Shown here: piece after piece, positions 8,106 to 16,713 of the stretch
How the letters are laid out: each line of letters opens with the position of its first letter
Numbering within the stretch: the first letter of the stretch is position 1
Assembly: GCF_009769735.1 (NCBI RefSeq)
Contig: NZ_WSRO01000002.1
Coordinates: 8,729,001-8,793,000 of the forward strand
Origin: Streptomyces sp. BA2
Lineage (GTDB): Bacteria; Actinomycetota; Actinomycetes; Streptomycetales; Streptomycetaceae
Direction of reading: 5' to 3'
Length of the DNA stretch: 64,000 nt
Notes under the pieces: model-generated
The model's input: the letters and a program-made list of their open reading frames with translations, nothing else
What the model was told of the DNA's origin: nothing
The model's database searches: none
Made by a program: the position numbers and the translations under genes

Positions 8106-8735
8106 TCACTGCACTCCGTGCGGCCGGAACTGGATGCTGATGCGTCCACCGGCGGCCCGGGTCGACTTGGGGATGGCGTGTTCCCAGGTGCGCTGACAGG
8201 AGCCGCCCATCACGATCAGATCGCCGTGTCCGAGCGGGCGTCGGACGACCTCGCCCCCGTGGCGCGGGCGCAGCAGCAGGTCACGGGGTGCTCCCACGGA
8301 GAGGATGGCGACCATCGTGTCCTCGCGGGCGCCCCGGCCGATGCGGTCGCCGTGCCAGGCCACGCTGTCGCGCCCGTCGCGGTAGTGGCACAGGCCGGCC
8401 GTCGTGAAGGCTTCGCCGAGCTCGGAGGCGTAGTACGCGGAGAGGGCTTCGCGGGCCTCGTCGAGCACGGCATGGGGGAGTGGTTCGCCTGCGCGGTAGA
8501 AGGCGAGCAGGCGCGGGACGTCCACGACCCGTTCGTACATCTGGCGGCGCTCGGCCTTCCATGGGACGTCCGTGGCGAGCCGCTCGAACAGGACGTCGGC
8601 GCCACTGAGCCAGCCCGGCAGGAGGTCGATCCACGCACCGTCACCGAGGACCGTCCTGCGGACTCCGTCCAGAGGGCCCAGGCGCACGTCATCGCTCTGA
8701 TCGAAGAGCGAGCCCTGGAGCTGGTGCGTTGCCAT
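8106..8735 (-). CDS. AlkB-like 2-oxoglutarate/Fe(II) dioxygenase
   Basis: 209 residues. Family members oxidatively demethylate alkylated bases such as 1-methyladenine and 3-methylcytosine. Iron ligands are visible as the HxD in WHGDRIG and the later His in WEHAIPKS. The 2-oxoglutarate-binding arginines lie in GGRISIQFRPHG. The CHYRDGRDSVAWHGDR segment is typical of AlkB proteins. The start codon ATG at 8735 begins MATHQLQGSLFDQ. The upstream region carries an unusual pair of CCGAATGAT repeats, possibly a damage-response operator. Confidence 0.9.
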   Translation of the reverse strand: MATHQLQGSLFDQSDDVRLGPLDGVRRTVLGDGAWIDLLPGWLSGADVLFERLATDVPWKAERRQMYERVVDVPRLLAFYRAGEPLPHAVLDEAREALSAYYASELGEAFTTAGLCHYRDGRDSVAWHGDRIGRGAREDTMVAILSVGAPRDLLLRPRHGGEVVRRPLGHGDLIVMGGSCQRTWEHAIPKSTRAAGGRISIQFRPHGVQ

Positions 8736-8747
8736 GCGGCCAGTGTA

Positions 8748-8783
8748 CCGAATGATTCGAACATGCGAGCTAATCCGAATGAT
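8748..8783. promoter_or_regulatory. paired CCGAATGAT repeats upstream of alkB-like gene
   Basis: CCGAATGAT occurs at 8748-8756 and again at 8775-8783, a 27-base period, immediately upstream of the dioxygenase start on its promoter side. Between them is the palindrome TTCGAA. A regulator-binding role is inferred from position and repetition only. Confidence 0.3.
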
Positions 8784-8815
8784 GGTGGCTGCGTGTCGCC
8801 ACGAGGCCGCCGTGG

Positions 8816-9082
8816 TTAGCGGGACCGCTCTCCCGTGACCAGGCGATAGAGGATCAGGACGATCACGGAACCGATGACGGCGGCGATCCAGGTCGACAGG
8901 TGGAAGAACCCGTTGATCGAGTGGACGCCGAAGACCACCTTGCCCAGCCAGCCGCCGAGCAGCCCGCCCACGATGCCGATCAACATCGTCACCAGGCAGC
9001 CTCCGGGGTCCTTGCCGGGAGTGAGGGCCTTGGCGATGGCCCCCGCGATGAGACCGATCAGGATCCAGGCGATGATGCCCAC
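8816..9082 (-). CDS. GlsB/YeaQ/YmgE family stress membrane protein
   Basis: 88 residues from a GTG start with AGGGAAGGG upstream. Three hydrophobic segments alternate with glycine-rich turns, in the family pattern GIIAWILIGLIAGAIAK, then GGCLVTMLIGIVGGLLGGW, then a C-terminal helix. These small transglycosylase-associated-type proteins are induced by general stress in many bacteria; their biochemical role is not established. Two DosR-like dyads lie about 90-120 bases upstream. Confidence 0.88.
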   Translation of the reverse strand: MGIIAWILIGLIAGAIAKALTPGKDPGGCLVTMLIGIVGGLLGGWLGKVVFGVHSINGFFHLSTWIAAVIGSVIVLILYRLVTGERSR

Positions 9083-9169
9083 GAGTGTGTTCCCTTCCCT
9101 TGTGCGCGTGCCGGCGTGTGATCTGCCGCCGGGCACTGGGACGCCTGTCCACCCGCGGATCTCGCACAC

Positions 9170-9205
9170 GGGACCTTGGTCATCAACCACGGGACCAAGG
9201 TCATC
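9170..9205. promoter_or_regulatory. tandem DosR/OsdR-like dyads
   Basis: GGGACCTTGGTCATC (9170-9184) and GGGACCAAGGTCATC (9191-9205) repeat with a 21-base period, two helical turns. Each holds a GACC-NN-GGTC dyad resembling the GGGAC...GTCCC core recognised by DosR/DevR-type hypoxia and dormancy regulators, which commonly bind paired sites. The pair lies between the divergent stress membrane protein gene and the small gene at 9314. Confidence 0.5.
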
Positions 9206-9313
9206 CCGCTCGGTGGATGTGAAGAGAGCGTTGCAGTCTCTCCATAAGTTCGGGGCCGTGAGCAGGACGGTCACGGGCAGGCGAGGAGAGAAGCCGCGAG
9301 GAGGACGCTGCCG

Positions 9314-9511
9314 ATGCTAGTTGTCGCTCTTTTGCTCCTGCCGGCCATGGGACTCCTGATCATCGCCATGGACCGTATCGAGGACCGGATGAACGGGGAA
9401 GCGTGGCCGAGAACCGATCGGCGCGCACGCCACCTTCGCCTCGTCCACGGCGGAGGGCACGCGGGACGTCATCGAGCGTCCGCCGCCGAGCATCGCAGCG
9501 ACGCGGCCTGA
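9314..9511 (+). CDS. small membrane-anchored hypothetical protein
   Basis: 65 residues. The first 20 (MLVVALLLLPAMGLLIIAMD) are a single membrane helix, followed by the charged RIEDRMNGE and a basic/histidine-rich tail. GAGGAGG lies nine bases before the ATG, which supports translation. Similar short proteins with this N-terminus are common in Streptomyces, without known function. The perfect terminator just downstream supports it as a transcription unit. Confidence 0.65.
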   Translation: MLVVALLLLPAMGLLIIAMDRIEDRMNGEAWPRTDRRARHLRLVHGGGHAGRHRASAAEHRSDAA

Positions 9512-9522
9512 GGCACGGCACG

Positions 9523-9574
9523 ACGAGAGGGCGTCGGGCCACCTTCCACGGAAGGTGGCCCGACGCCCTCTCGT
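9523..9574. terminator. 24-bp perfect bidirectional terminator hairpin
   Basis: An uninterrupted 24-base-pair inverted repeat (arms starting ACGAGAGGGCGTCGGG) with a four-base loop lies between convergent genes. It would stop transcription from both sides. Confidence 0.85.
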
Positions 9575-9595
9575 CAGTGGGCCCCGTCGGGGGGG

Positions 9596-10021
9596 CTAGC
9601 GTGCTGCAGTCTTCTCGGCGAGCTTCTGGAACTCACCCAGGTCGTAATTGGCCAGGGTGGAGTCGAGATTGGTCAGAGCGCCGAGGTGTTCGACGAAGCC
9701 CTTGGGGTCGTACTCGACTTGGAGCGTCACCCGGCTCGTCGTGTCGCTGAGGCGGTGGAAGGTCACCACACCCGCGTGGTCCACCCCTTCGATGGTGTGC
9801 CAGGCGATCCGGTTCTCGGGCACCACTTCGGTGAGCTCGGCGACGAAGTTCTTCTCCGCACCGGGAAGTTCGAGCTGCCACGCGAAGCGTCGCTCGTCCA
9901 TCGGCTCGACCAGCCGTACGTGGCTGAGGAAGGAGGGCCAGCGGGCCACGTCGCTCCACAGCTGCCAGGCGACGGAAACCGGCGCCCGGACATCGACGGA
10001 CTCGAGCAGGGACGCGGACAT
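9596..10021 (-). CDS. SRPBCC family protein
   Basis: 141 residues of the START/polyketide-cyclase-like helix-grip fold. It begins SASLLESVDVRAPVSVAWQL, followed by the WSDVARWPSFLSHV motif typical of this group; ITYTPxG-like regions are replaced by VEYDPKGFVEHLG. It would bind a small hydrophobic ligand; no catalytic residues can be assigned. The ATG at 10021 has GAGGTG upstream; an extension to an earlier ATG is possible. Confidence 0.85.
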   Translation of the reverse strand: MSASLLESVDVRAPVSVAWQLWSDVARWPSFLSHVRLVEPMDERRFAWQLELPGAEKNFVAELTEVVPENRIAWHTIEGVDHAGVVTFHRLSDTTSRVTLQVEYDPKGFVEHLGALTNLDSTLANYDLGEFQKLAEKTAAR

Positions 10022-10102
10022 ACGCACCTCTTTCTGCATGGGGAATGGCCACGGGATCTCGGTTCTCCGGGCCGGTGAGGCAATGGCGCTCCGGTACCCC
10101 TC

Positions 10103-10143
10103 AAGGGACGCACCATGCGAGCCAAGGAACGCACCATGCGAGA
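10103..10143. repeat. 21-base tandem duplication in intergenic DNA
   Basis: Two copies of AAGGRACGCACCATGCGAG with a 21-base period, differing at one position, lie between the lipoprotein stop and the SRPBCC start. No function is evident; replication slippage is the simplest origin. Confidence 0.7.
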
Positions 10144-10165
10144 ACGCCACTCCGCCGATCCGGCG

Positions 10166-10921
10166 TCACGCCTTCTGGGCGGACGCGGCAAGATCCTTGA
10201 GGTCGACGGTCTCGCCGGGTGCGGGCGCCTCGGGGCTGACCGACTTGCCGTAGTCGCTGAAGGTGGCGGTGTTGGGTTCCCCGCCGCCCGTCGACGTCGT
10301 ACGCAGGATGTACGGTTTGCCCTCGGTGGCCACGTACATCGTGAGGGTCTCGCCGCCGGAGGTCTTCTTCGTCAGCCGGATCGTCTCGGCTCCGTCGACG
10401 TTCGTCGTCGAGCCCTTCTTCATGCCCTTGCGTTCCGACTTGTCCTTGTCCATGGAAGCCATGAGCGCCTTCTTGTCGCACAGGCTCTTCGTCGTCGCGT
10501 CGTCGGCGGGCGCCTTCACCCACTTGTCGGCCACCTTCGGCACGATCTTGTCGCTACCGGCCTGACCCTTGAGGGCCTTCTGCCAGTACTTCTCGTCGCC
10601 CCGCAGGTAGAACGTCCCCTTCGCGTTCCGGACGTCCGCCAACGTACCCTCCGCCCGGATGCTGCCGTCACAGTTCTTGCTGTTGTCCACCGACAGGTCG
10701 ACGGTCATCGTGGAACCCGCCGATTGCTGCACGGTTCCCTTCATGTGCATCGAGTCGGCCTGCTCTGTGGCCTTGACCGCGTCCGCCGCGATCTGATCGG
10801 CGCTCTTGCCCGCGAACGGCTGCTCGGACTTGTCGTCCGATGCGTCGCCACCGCAACCGGCCAGAGCCACTAACGCCGCTCCGGCGGCCGCGGCCGCCAT
10901 GGTTCTGCTGCCCCTCACCAC
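10166..10921 (-). CDS. secreted lipoprotein, possible LolA/LppX-like fold
   Basis: 251 residues. The signal peptide VVRGSRTMAAAAAGAALVALAGC ends at a lipobox (LAGC), so Cys is lipidated and the protein is anchored outside the membrane. The mature part is alternating beta-type, with ADAVKATEQADSMHMKGTV near its N-terminus and TLTMYVATEGKPYILRTTST later. That pattern fits the LppX/LprG or LolA-like lipid-binding fold. The function is not known. AAGGAG lies five bases before the GTG chosen as start; a second GTG follows directly. Confidence 0.8.
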   Translation of the reverse strand: MVRGSRTMAAAAAGAALVALAGCGGDASDDKSEQPFAGKSADQIAADAVKATEQADSMHMKGTVQQSAGSTMTVDLSVDNSKNCDGSIRAEGTLADVRNAKGTFYLRGDEKYWQKALKGQAGSDKIVPKVADKWVKAPADDATTKSLCDKKALMASMDKDKSERKGMKKGSTTNVDGAETIRLTKKTSGGETLTMYVATEGKPYILRTTSTGGGEPNTATFSDYGKSVSPEAPAPGETVDLKDLAASAQKA

Positions 10922-11134
10922 GTCTGCTCCTTCCTGAGGGTGCGTCCGCGCCCTCCGGTCGTCGTCCGCGGCATCCCGGCCGCGGAACACCCGGTTACCC
11001 CATTGCCGCGATGGATCACCGGAAGGCTGATGTCCACTTTCTGCGACGGTTCCGGGCGGGTGGGCCGGAGCGCGACGGCCGCGCGCCTGGGACTCCTGGC
11101 GCTTATGGTGACCGAGCGGCATACGGAGACAGCC

Positions 11135-13192
11135 ATGACGTCACCCAAGAAGTCACCCAAGAAGTCACCCATCGACCTGGAACAGTGCCTGCTCCTGACC
11201 GGCATGGGCAGTTTCGACTGGGACCTCGAGACCGGTGAGCTCGGGCTCGACGCCAGCGCCCTCGCGGTGCTCGACCTGCGACCCGACGAGTTCCACGGCC
11301 GGGTCACCTCATTGCAGGGACGCGTGCCCCCAGAGGAAGCCGTGCGCATCAGCTTCGCCGTCACGGAGGCGGACACCACGGGCATGGACCTCTACGGCGT
11401 CTACTTCCGTGTCCGCCACCGCGACGGCTCGGTGCACCTCACGCACGCCCGTGGACGCATCCTGCGCGACGACGCGAGCCGGGCCGTGCGCGCCGTCGGC
11501 ATCGTGCGGACGGCCGCGGACGACGGGGCCCAGCTCGCGGCCACCGACCCCAGGGAGGAGCGCAGGCAGGGCGTCGCCCTGATGGTGCAGGGCACCACGC
11601 AGGCCCTCTCCCGGGCCGTCACCGTCGACGACGTGGTGGCCGTGCTGTCCGGCGCGAGCGGCCTCGACCGGTTCGCCGCCGACGGCCTGGTCCTCGGCCT
11701 CGTCGAGGGCGAGAACCTGAAGCTGATCGCCCTGGTGGGCCAGACGATGCAGGCGCTCGACGAACTCAAGCTGCACAAGGTCGACGAATCGCTGCCGCTG
11801 GCCGAGGCCGTCGTGACCCGCCAGCCCCGCTTCGTGGGCTCGTTGCCCGATCTCGGTCAGCGCTTCACCCGCCTCGGGCCCTACATCGAGCACATGCAGC
11901 TCGACTCGGCGGCGTTCCTGCCTCTGGTCGCGCAGGACCGCGCCATCGGCGGACTCGCGCTCTTCTACCGCGGCCGGAAGGATTTCACCGACGCCGACCG
12001 CAACCTCTGCATCGGGCTTTCCGGCATCGTCGCCCAGTCGCTGCAGCGCGCCATGCTGTTCGACGAGGAACGGGACCTCGCCAAGAGTCTGCAGGCCACG
12101 ATGTTGCCCCGCGGGATCCCCGAGGTCGCGGACTCCGAGGTCGCCGTGCGGTATCACGCCGCCTGGGGCGGTCGCGACGTAGGAGGCGATTTCTACGACG
12201 TCATCACCCTGCCCCGCGGACGCATCGGCGTGGTCGTCGGCGACGTACAGGGACACGACACCCACGCCGCGGCCATCATGGGGCAGCTTCGCATCGCCCT
12301 GCGGGCCTTCGCCGGTGAGGGGCACCCGCCCGCGACGGTCCTCTCGCGTGCCTCCCGCTTCCTGGCCGAGCTGGACACCGAGCGCTTCGCCACCTGCACC
12401 TATGCCCAGTTCGACCCCGCCACCGGCATCGTGCGCGCGGTGCGGGCCGGACATCTGCCGCCTCTCGTGCGGCATGTGGACGGCCGCGTGGGCGTGCCAC
12501 GGGTCCGAGGCGGGCTGCCGCTGGGGCTCGCCACCGAGTTCGGCATGGAGGACTACCCCGAGGTGCGGCTCGATCTCGTGCCGGGCGAGACCATGGTGCT
12601 GTGCACGGACGGGCTCGTGGAGGACGCAGGCCTCGATCTCGACACCGGCATCCAGAACCTCGCCCAGGTGTTGTCCACGGGACCCGAGGGCGCCGAGGAC
12701 CTGGCGGACCACCTCTCGGGCGCGCTGTGGGAGAGATGGGGCAGCAGTGACGACGTGGCGCTCCTGGTCCTGCGCAGGCTGCCCGACCCCGGCACGCTCC
12801 AGGAGCCGCGCATTCACCGGTACGTCCACCAGGCCGACCCCGAAGGACTCGCCGACGCGCGCGCGGCGCTGCGGGGTCACCTCGCGTCGTGGGGTCTTGG
12901 AGCGGTCGCCGACGATGTCGAAGTCGCTGCGGGCGAACTGCTCGTCAACGCCCTGGTCCACACCGACGGGGGCGCCATCCTCACGCTAGAGGTGCTCACG
13001 GGCCCGCCTCGCCGTGTCCGCCTCTGGGTGAAGGACCGCTCGAGCACCCGCCCCCGCAAGAGGTCCCCGATGGAGACCGCCACCTCCGGCCGTGGCCTGC
13101 TCCTGGTGGAGGCGGTCGCTTCGCGCTGGGGCATCGAGCCGCGAGGCGAGGGCAAGGCCGTCTGGTGCGACTTCGCGGTGCCTGGGGAGTGA
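11135..13192 (+). CDS. PAS-GAF-SpoIIE(PP2C) phosphatase with C-terminal HATPase domain
   Basis: About 685 residues. Domains in order are a PAS-like region at about 15-115, a GAF domain at about 150-310, a PP2C/SpoIIE phosphatase at about 325-545 (RDVGGDFYDVITLPRGRIGV, GDVQGHDTHAA), and an anti-sigma-type HATPase at about 560-685 (AAGELLVNALVHTDGG). Such proteins dephosphorylate anti-anti-sigma factors and can also act as an anti-sigma kinase in stress sigma networks. The ATG at 11135 with GGAG seven bases before it is preferred; MVTERHTET from 11105 is an alternative. The N-terminus has an SPKKSPKKSP repeat from a 12-base tandem duplication. Confidence 0.9.
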   Translation: MTSPKKSPKKSPIDLEQCLLLTGMGSFDWDLETGELGLDASALAVLDLRPDEFHGRVTSLQGRVPPEEAVRISFAVTEADTTGMDLYGVYFRVRHRDGSVHLTHARGRILRDDASRAVRAVGIVRTAADDGAQLAATDPREERRQGVALMVQGTTQALSRAVTVDDVVAVLSGASGLDRFAADGLVLGLVEGENLKLIALVGQTMQALDELKLHKVDESLPLAEAVVTRQPRFVGSLPDLGQRFTRLGPYIEHMQLDSAAFLPLVAQDRAIGGLALFYRGRKDFTDADRNLCIGLSGIVAQSLQRAMLFDEERDLAKSLQATMLPRGIPEVADSEVAVRYHAAWGGRDVGGDFYDVITLPRGRIGVVVGDVQGHDTHAAAIMGQLRIALRAFAGEGHPPATVLSRASRFLAELDTERFATCTYAQFDPATGIVRAVRAGHLPPLVRHVDGRVGVPRVRGGLPLGLATEFGMEDYPEVRLDLVPGETMVLCTDGLVEDAGLDLDTGIQNLAQVLSTGPEGAEDLADHLSGALWERWGSSDDVALLVLRRLPDPGTLQEPRIHRYVHQADPEGLADARAALRGHLASWGLGAVADDVEVAAGELLVNALVHTDGGAILTLEVLTGPPRRVRLWVKDRSSTRPRKRSPMETATSGRGLLLVEAVASRWGIEPRGEGKAVWCDFAVPGE

Positions 13193-13213
13193 CGGCCCGG
13201 GGCCACACATGCG

Positions 13214-13248
13214 CGTCGGCCGCTGCCCCCCACAGGCAGCGGCCGACG
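13214..13248. terminator. 14-bp hairpin between convergent genes
   Basis: CGTCGGCCGCTGCC and its exact complement GGCAGCGGCCGACG flank a seven-base loop between the phosphatase and catalase 3' ends. It can serve both. Confidence 0.8.
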
Positions 13249-13270
13249 AGTGCGGGTCGGTCAGGGTCGG

Positions 13271-14794
13271 TCAGGCCTTGTCCTGCATGCTGCTGCGGGC
13301 CGGATTGGCCTGCTCCGCGGCCTTGGGGTCCTTCTCGTTCGCCTTGGCGCGCACTCCCTGCTCGATGCGCTGACCGATGGACTTGTCGATGTTCGACCAG
13401 TACTCGAAGGCCCTGACGAGCACGGGTTCGGTCACTCCGTTGAGCAGGTGCCCGACGACGTTGTCCACGAGGCGGTCGCGCGCGGCGTCGTCGAGGACCT
13501 CGCGCACCATGGTGCCCGGCTGGCCCCAGTCGTCGTCCTCGGCGTGGTCGACGTAGGCGGCGCGGGTGATGTCACCGTCCGCGTACCAGCTGGGCGGGGT
13601 GCCGTAGCGGTCCGTGTCGGCGGCCGGGCCGCCCTTGGAGTTCGGTGCGTAGACCGGGTCGGTGACCTTGCGGTAGGCCATCGCCCCGTCCTTGGAGTAC
13701 GAGTGCAGCGGCACGATCGGGGCGTTGACCGGGAGCTGCTGGTAGTTGCCGCCGATGCGGTGGCGGTGCGCGTCGGCGTAGGAGAACAGCCTCGCGAGGA
13801 GCATGCGGTCGGGGCTCGGGCCGATGCCGGGGACCAGGTTGTTCGGCTGGAAGGCCGCCTGCTCGATCTCGGCGTGGTTGTCCGTGGGGTTGCGGTCCAG
13901 GGTCATCTTGCCGACCTCGACCAGCGGGTAGTCACCGTGCGGCCAGACCTTGGTCAGGTCGAACGGGTTGAAGCGGTAGGTGGCCGCGTCCTCGTACGGC
14001 ATGAGCTGCACGTACAGGGTCCAGCTCGGGTACTCCCCGTCCCGGATGTGCTCGAATAGATCACGGGTGTGGTAGTCCGTGTCGGCCGCGGCCATCTGGT
14101 CGGCCTCGTGCTGCGTGAAGTGCTCGACGCCCTGGTCGGTCTTGAAGTGGTACTTCACCCAGAACCGCTCGCCCTGCGCGTTGATCCACATGTACGTGTG
14201 CGAGGTGTAGCCGTTCATGTGGCGCCAGGTGCGCGGGATGCCCCGGTCGCCCATCAGCCACGTGACCTGGTGGGCGGACTCGGGCGAGAGGGTCCAGAAG
14301 TCCCACTGCATGTCGTGGTCGCGGAGGTTGTTGTCCGCCCGGCGTTTCTGGGACCGGATGAAGTGCTGGAACTTCATCGGGTCCTTCACGAAGAAGACCG
14401 GGGTGTTGTTCCCCACCATGTCGTAGTTGCCCTCGGTGGTGTAGAACTTCACCGCGAATCCGCGCGGGTCGCGCCAGGTGTCCGGGCTCCCGCGCTCGCC
14501 GGCGACGGTGGAGAACCTGATCACCAGGTCGGTGCGCGTGCCCGGCTGGAAGAGGGCGGCCTTCGTGTAGGAACTGACGTCTCCGGTGACTTCGAAGTGA
14601 CCGAAGGCGCCGCTGCCTTTGGCGTGCGGCTGCCGCTCAGGAATCCGCTCCCGGTTGAACTGCGCCATCTGTTCGATCAGATAGGAGTCCTGGAGCAGGA
14701 TGGGGCCACCGGCGCCGACGGTGAGCGAGTGCTCATCGCTTTCGACCGGAACGCCGGCGTCCGTGGTGGTCGCCTTACCTGTGACGTCGCTCAT
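13271..14794 (-). CDS. katA: monofunctional haem catalase
   Basis: 507 residues, a small-subunit clade catalase that breaks down hydrogen peroxide. The catalytic His57 ([16 protein letters not shown]) and Asn130 ([11 protein letters not shown]) are present. The proximal haem ligand is Tyr339 in [20 protein letters not shown] precedes the ATG. No Fur/CatR gene is adjacent, so regulation must come from elsewhere. The symbol is by family resemblance; Streptomyces carry several paralogues. Confidence 0.92.
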   Translation of the reverse strand: MSDVTGKATTTDAGVPVESDEHSLTVGAGGPILLQDSYLIEQMAQFNRERIPERQPHAKGSGAFGHFEVTGDVSSYTKAALFQPGTRTDLVIRFSTVAGERGSPDTWRDPRGFAVKFYTTEGNYDMVGNNTPVFFVKDPMKFQHFIRSQKRRADNNLRDHDMQWDFWTLSPESAHQVTWLMGDRGIPRTWRHMNGYTSHTYMWINAQGERFWVKYHFKTDQGVEHFTQHEADQMAAADTDYHTRDLFEHIRDGEYPSWTLYVQLMPYEDAATYRFNPFDLTKVWPHGDYPLVEVGKMTLDRNPTDNHAEIEQAAFQPNNLVPGIGPSPDRMLLARLFSYADAHRHRIGGNYQQLPVNAPIVPLHSYSKDGAMAYRKVTDPVYAPNSKGGPAADTDRYGTPPSWYADGDITRAAYVDHAEDDDWGQPGTMVREVLDDAARDRLVDNVVGHLLNGVTEPVLVRAFEYWSNIDKSIGQRIEQGVRAKANEKDPKAAEQANPARSSMQDKA

Positions 14795-15032
14795 GAGGTA
14801 CGAGTGCCTTTCGGTGGGTGATGTTCTCTGCGCCGCGACGGCCTGGGCAGGCCTGCGGCTGCGAAGGGCTGTCTGTCGAGGGTCGGTCTGTGGCGTGGCG
14901 GATTCGGCGGCGCGTGGGCGTCGAGTCCATATTGCGGCTTTTCCCCCGGTGTGGCCATTTATTCCACTACGGGCCTCCTGGCAGGGGCTGAGTTCTCCGT
15001 GGAGCTCTTCGTGGTGCTCTCCATGGGTGGGT

Positions 15033-16658
15033 CTATCGCTGGACAGTGTCCGAGTGCCCGACTTGGCGCCGGCAATACGTGGCGAATGCGTCCGGATCCG
15101 CCGCCCGCCAGTCGGCGGCCCAGCTCTCGGGCGGTGCGGTGAGCAGTTCGCCGGGGGAGAGCCACTCGTACAGCTCGGCGTAGGACCGGAACTCGCCGCG
15201 GTCCTCGCGGCGCCGCAGGAGATGCGGGCCCAGTTCCGTGGTGTCGCGGACGCCCATCGCGGCCATGATCTGAAGGGCGCTGTCGACGGTGGCCTGTTGG
15301 TAGCGCGTGACGCGCGCGGCTTTGTCGACGACGTCGAGAGCGCGTGCCCGGTGCGGGTCCTGGGTGGTGACGCCGGTCGGGCAGCGGTTGGTGTGACAGC
15401 GCTGAGCCTGGATGCAGCCGACGGCGAACATCATCGCGCGGGCCGCGTTGGTGTAGTCGGCGCCCAGGAGGAGGCGCTTGACGATGTCGGAGCCCGTCGC
15501 CACCTTGCCGCTGGCGCCGAGGCGGATCCTCTCCCGCAGGCCCGTGCCCGTCAGGGCGCTGTGCACGGTGAAGAGGCCTTCGGTGAGCGGCATGCCGAGG
15601 TGGTCGGCGAATTCCAGCGGTGCCGCACCCGTGCCGCCCTCCGCACCGTCCACGACGATGAAGTCCGGAGTGACCTCTTCCGCCGCCATGGCTTTGCACA
15701 CGGCGAGGAACTGGGTCCGGGACCCGGGGCACAGCTTGAAGCCCACCGGCTTGCCGTCCGCCAGCTCCCGCATCCGGGCGAGGAATTGGACGAGTTCGCG
15801 AGGGGTGGAGAAGACGCGGTGGTACGGCGGCGATACGACGGTCTCGCCTTCGGGCACGCCCCGTACCGAGGCGATCTCGGCGTTGACCTTGCTGCCGGGC
15901 AGGACGCCGCCGATCCCCGGTTTCGCGCCCTGCGACAGCTTGAGCGACACGCAGCGCACGGAAGGGTGGGCGGCCTTCTCGGCGAACTGCCGTGCGTCGA
16001 AATCCCCGTCACGGGTGCGGCAGCCGAAGTAGCCGGTGCCGATCTCCCAGACGAGGTCGCCGCCGGGCCGCAGGTGGTGCGTGGACAGGCCGCCCTCGCC
16101 GGTGTCGTGTGCGAACCCGCCGCGTGCCGCACCCGTGTTCAGGGCCACGATGGCGTTGGAGGAGAGCGAGCCGAAGCTCATCGCCGAGACGTTGAGGAGA
16201 GCCATGTCGTACGGAGTGGTGCAGTCGGGGCCGCCGATCCGTACGCGGGGCGGCTCGTCGGGCACGCCCGCCGGTGCCATGGACGGCACGAGGAACTCGT
16301 AGCCGCGGGCGTCCATGTCCCGCTCACTGCCGAACGGTTCCTCGGCGGCGACCCCCTTGGCCCGTTCGTAGACGATGCTGCGGGTGTCGCGGTCGTAGGG
16401 CCTGCCGTCGTAGTCGCGCTCCACGAAGTACTGCTGGAGCTCCGGGCGCAGCGTCTCCATGAGGAACCGCAGATGGCCGAGCACGGGATAGTTCCGCAGC
16501 ACGGAGTGCCGCCCTTGCACCAGGTCGTACGTGCCGGTCAGTGCCACGGCCAGGAAGGGGGCCGCGGCCGTCCACCACCACGGGGATGCCAGGAGGGCGA
16601 GCAGCACACCGCCCACTGCGCAGGCCGTCAACAGGCCGACCACCACGAAACGCGTCAT
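15033..16658 (-). CDS. FMN-binding glutamate synthase family protein, membrane-anchored
   Basis: 541 residues. Two N-terminal membrane helices (about 5-45) precede a GltB-like FMN-binding barrel with [42 protein letters not shown] and a 3Fe-4S cysteine motif [15 protein letters not shown]. The amidotransferase domain of true glutamate synthase is absent. The family is widespread but its reaction is not established; a redox role is likely. The ribosome site is poor and the start lies four bases from a perfect inverted repeat. Catalase is encoded downstream on the same strand, 239 bases away. Confidence 0.88.
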   Translation of the reverse strand: MTRFVVVGLLTACAVGGVLLALLASPWWWTAAAPFLAVALTGTYDLVQGRHSVLRNYPVLGHLRFLMETLRPELQQYFVERDYDGRPYDRDTRSIVYERAKGVAAEEPFGSERDMDARGYEFLVPSMAPAGVPDEPPRVRIGGPDCTTPYDMALLNVSAMSFGSLSSNAIVALNTGAARGGFAHDTGEGGLSTHHLRPGGDLVWEIGTGYFGCRTRDGDFDARQFAEKAAHPSVRCVSLKLSQGAKPGIGGVLPGSKVNAEIASVRGVPEGETVVSPPYHRVFSTPRELVQFLARMRELADGKPVGFKLCPGSRTQFLAVCKAMAAEEVTPDFIVVDGAEGGTGAAPLEFADHLGMPLTEGLFTVHSALTGTGLRERIRLGASGKVATGSDIVKRLLLGADYTNAARAMMFAVGCIQAQRCHTNRCPTGVTTQDPHRARALDVVDKAARVTRYQQATVDSALQIMAAMGVRDTTELGPHLLRRREDRGEFRSYAELYEWLSPGELLTAPPESWAADWRAADPDAFATYCRRQVGHSDTVQR

Positions 16659-16661
16659 GCA

Positions 16662-16696
16662 CCACGTGTGACCTGATTCGAGCTGGTCACACGTGG
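16662..16696. promoter_or_regulatory. 12-bp perfect inverted repeat in the leader of the glutamate-synthase-like gene
   Basis: CCACGTGTGACC and GGTCACACGTGG are separated by 11 bases. The repeat lies between the hydrolase stop (16714) and the start codon at 16658, both on the minus strand. It may end hydrolase transcription, be an operator with an E-box-like CACGTG core, or mask the weak ribosome site. Confidence 0.55.
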
Positions 16697-16713
16697 GAGG
16701 CCGCTACCAGCCG

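Noticed and set aside
10115..10873. 252-residue plus-strand frame opposite the lipoprotein
   Set aside because: The minus strand encodes a convincing signal peptide, lipobox and folded domain; this frame is its complement.
14700..16676. 658-residue plus-strand frame
   Set aside because: Antisense to catalase and the glutamate-synthase-like protein, both unmistakable on the minus strand.
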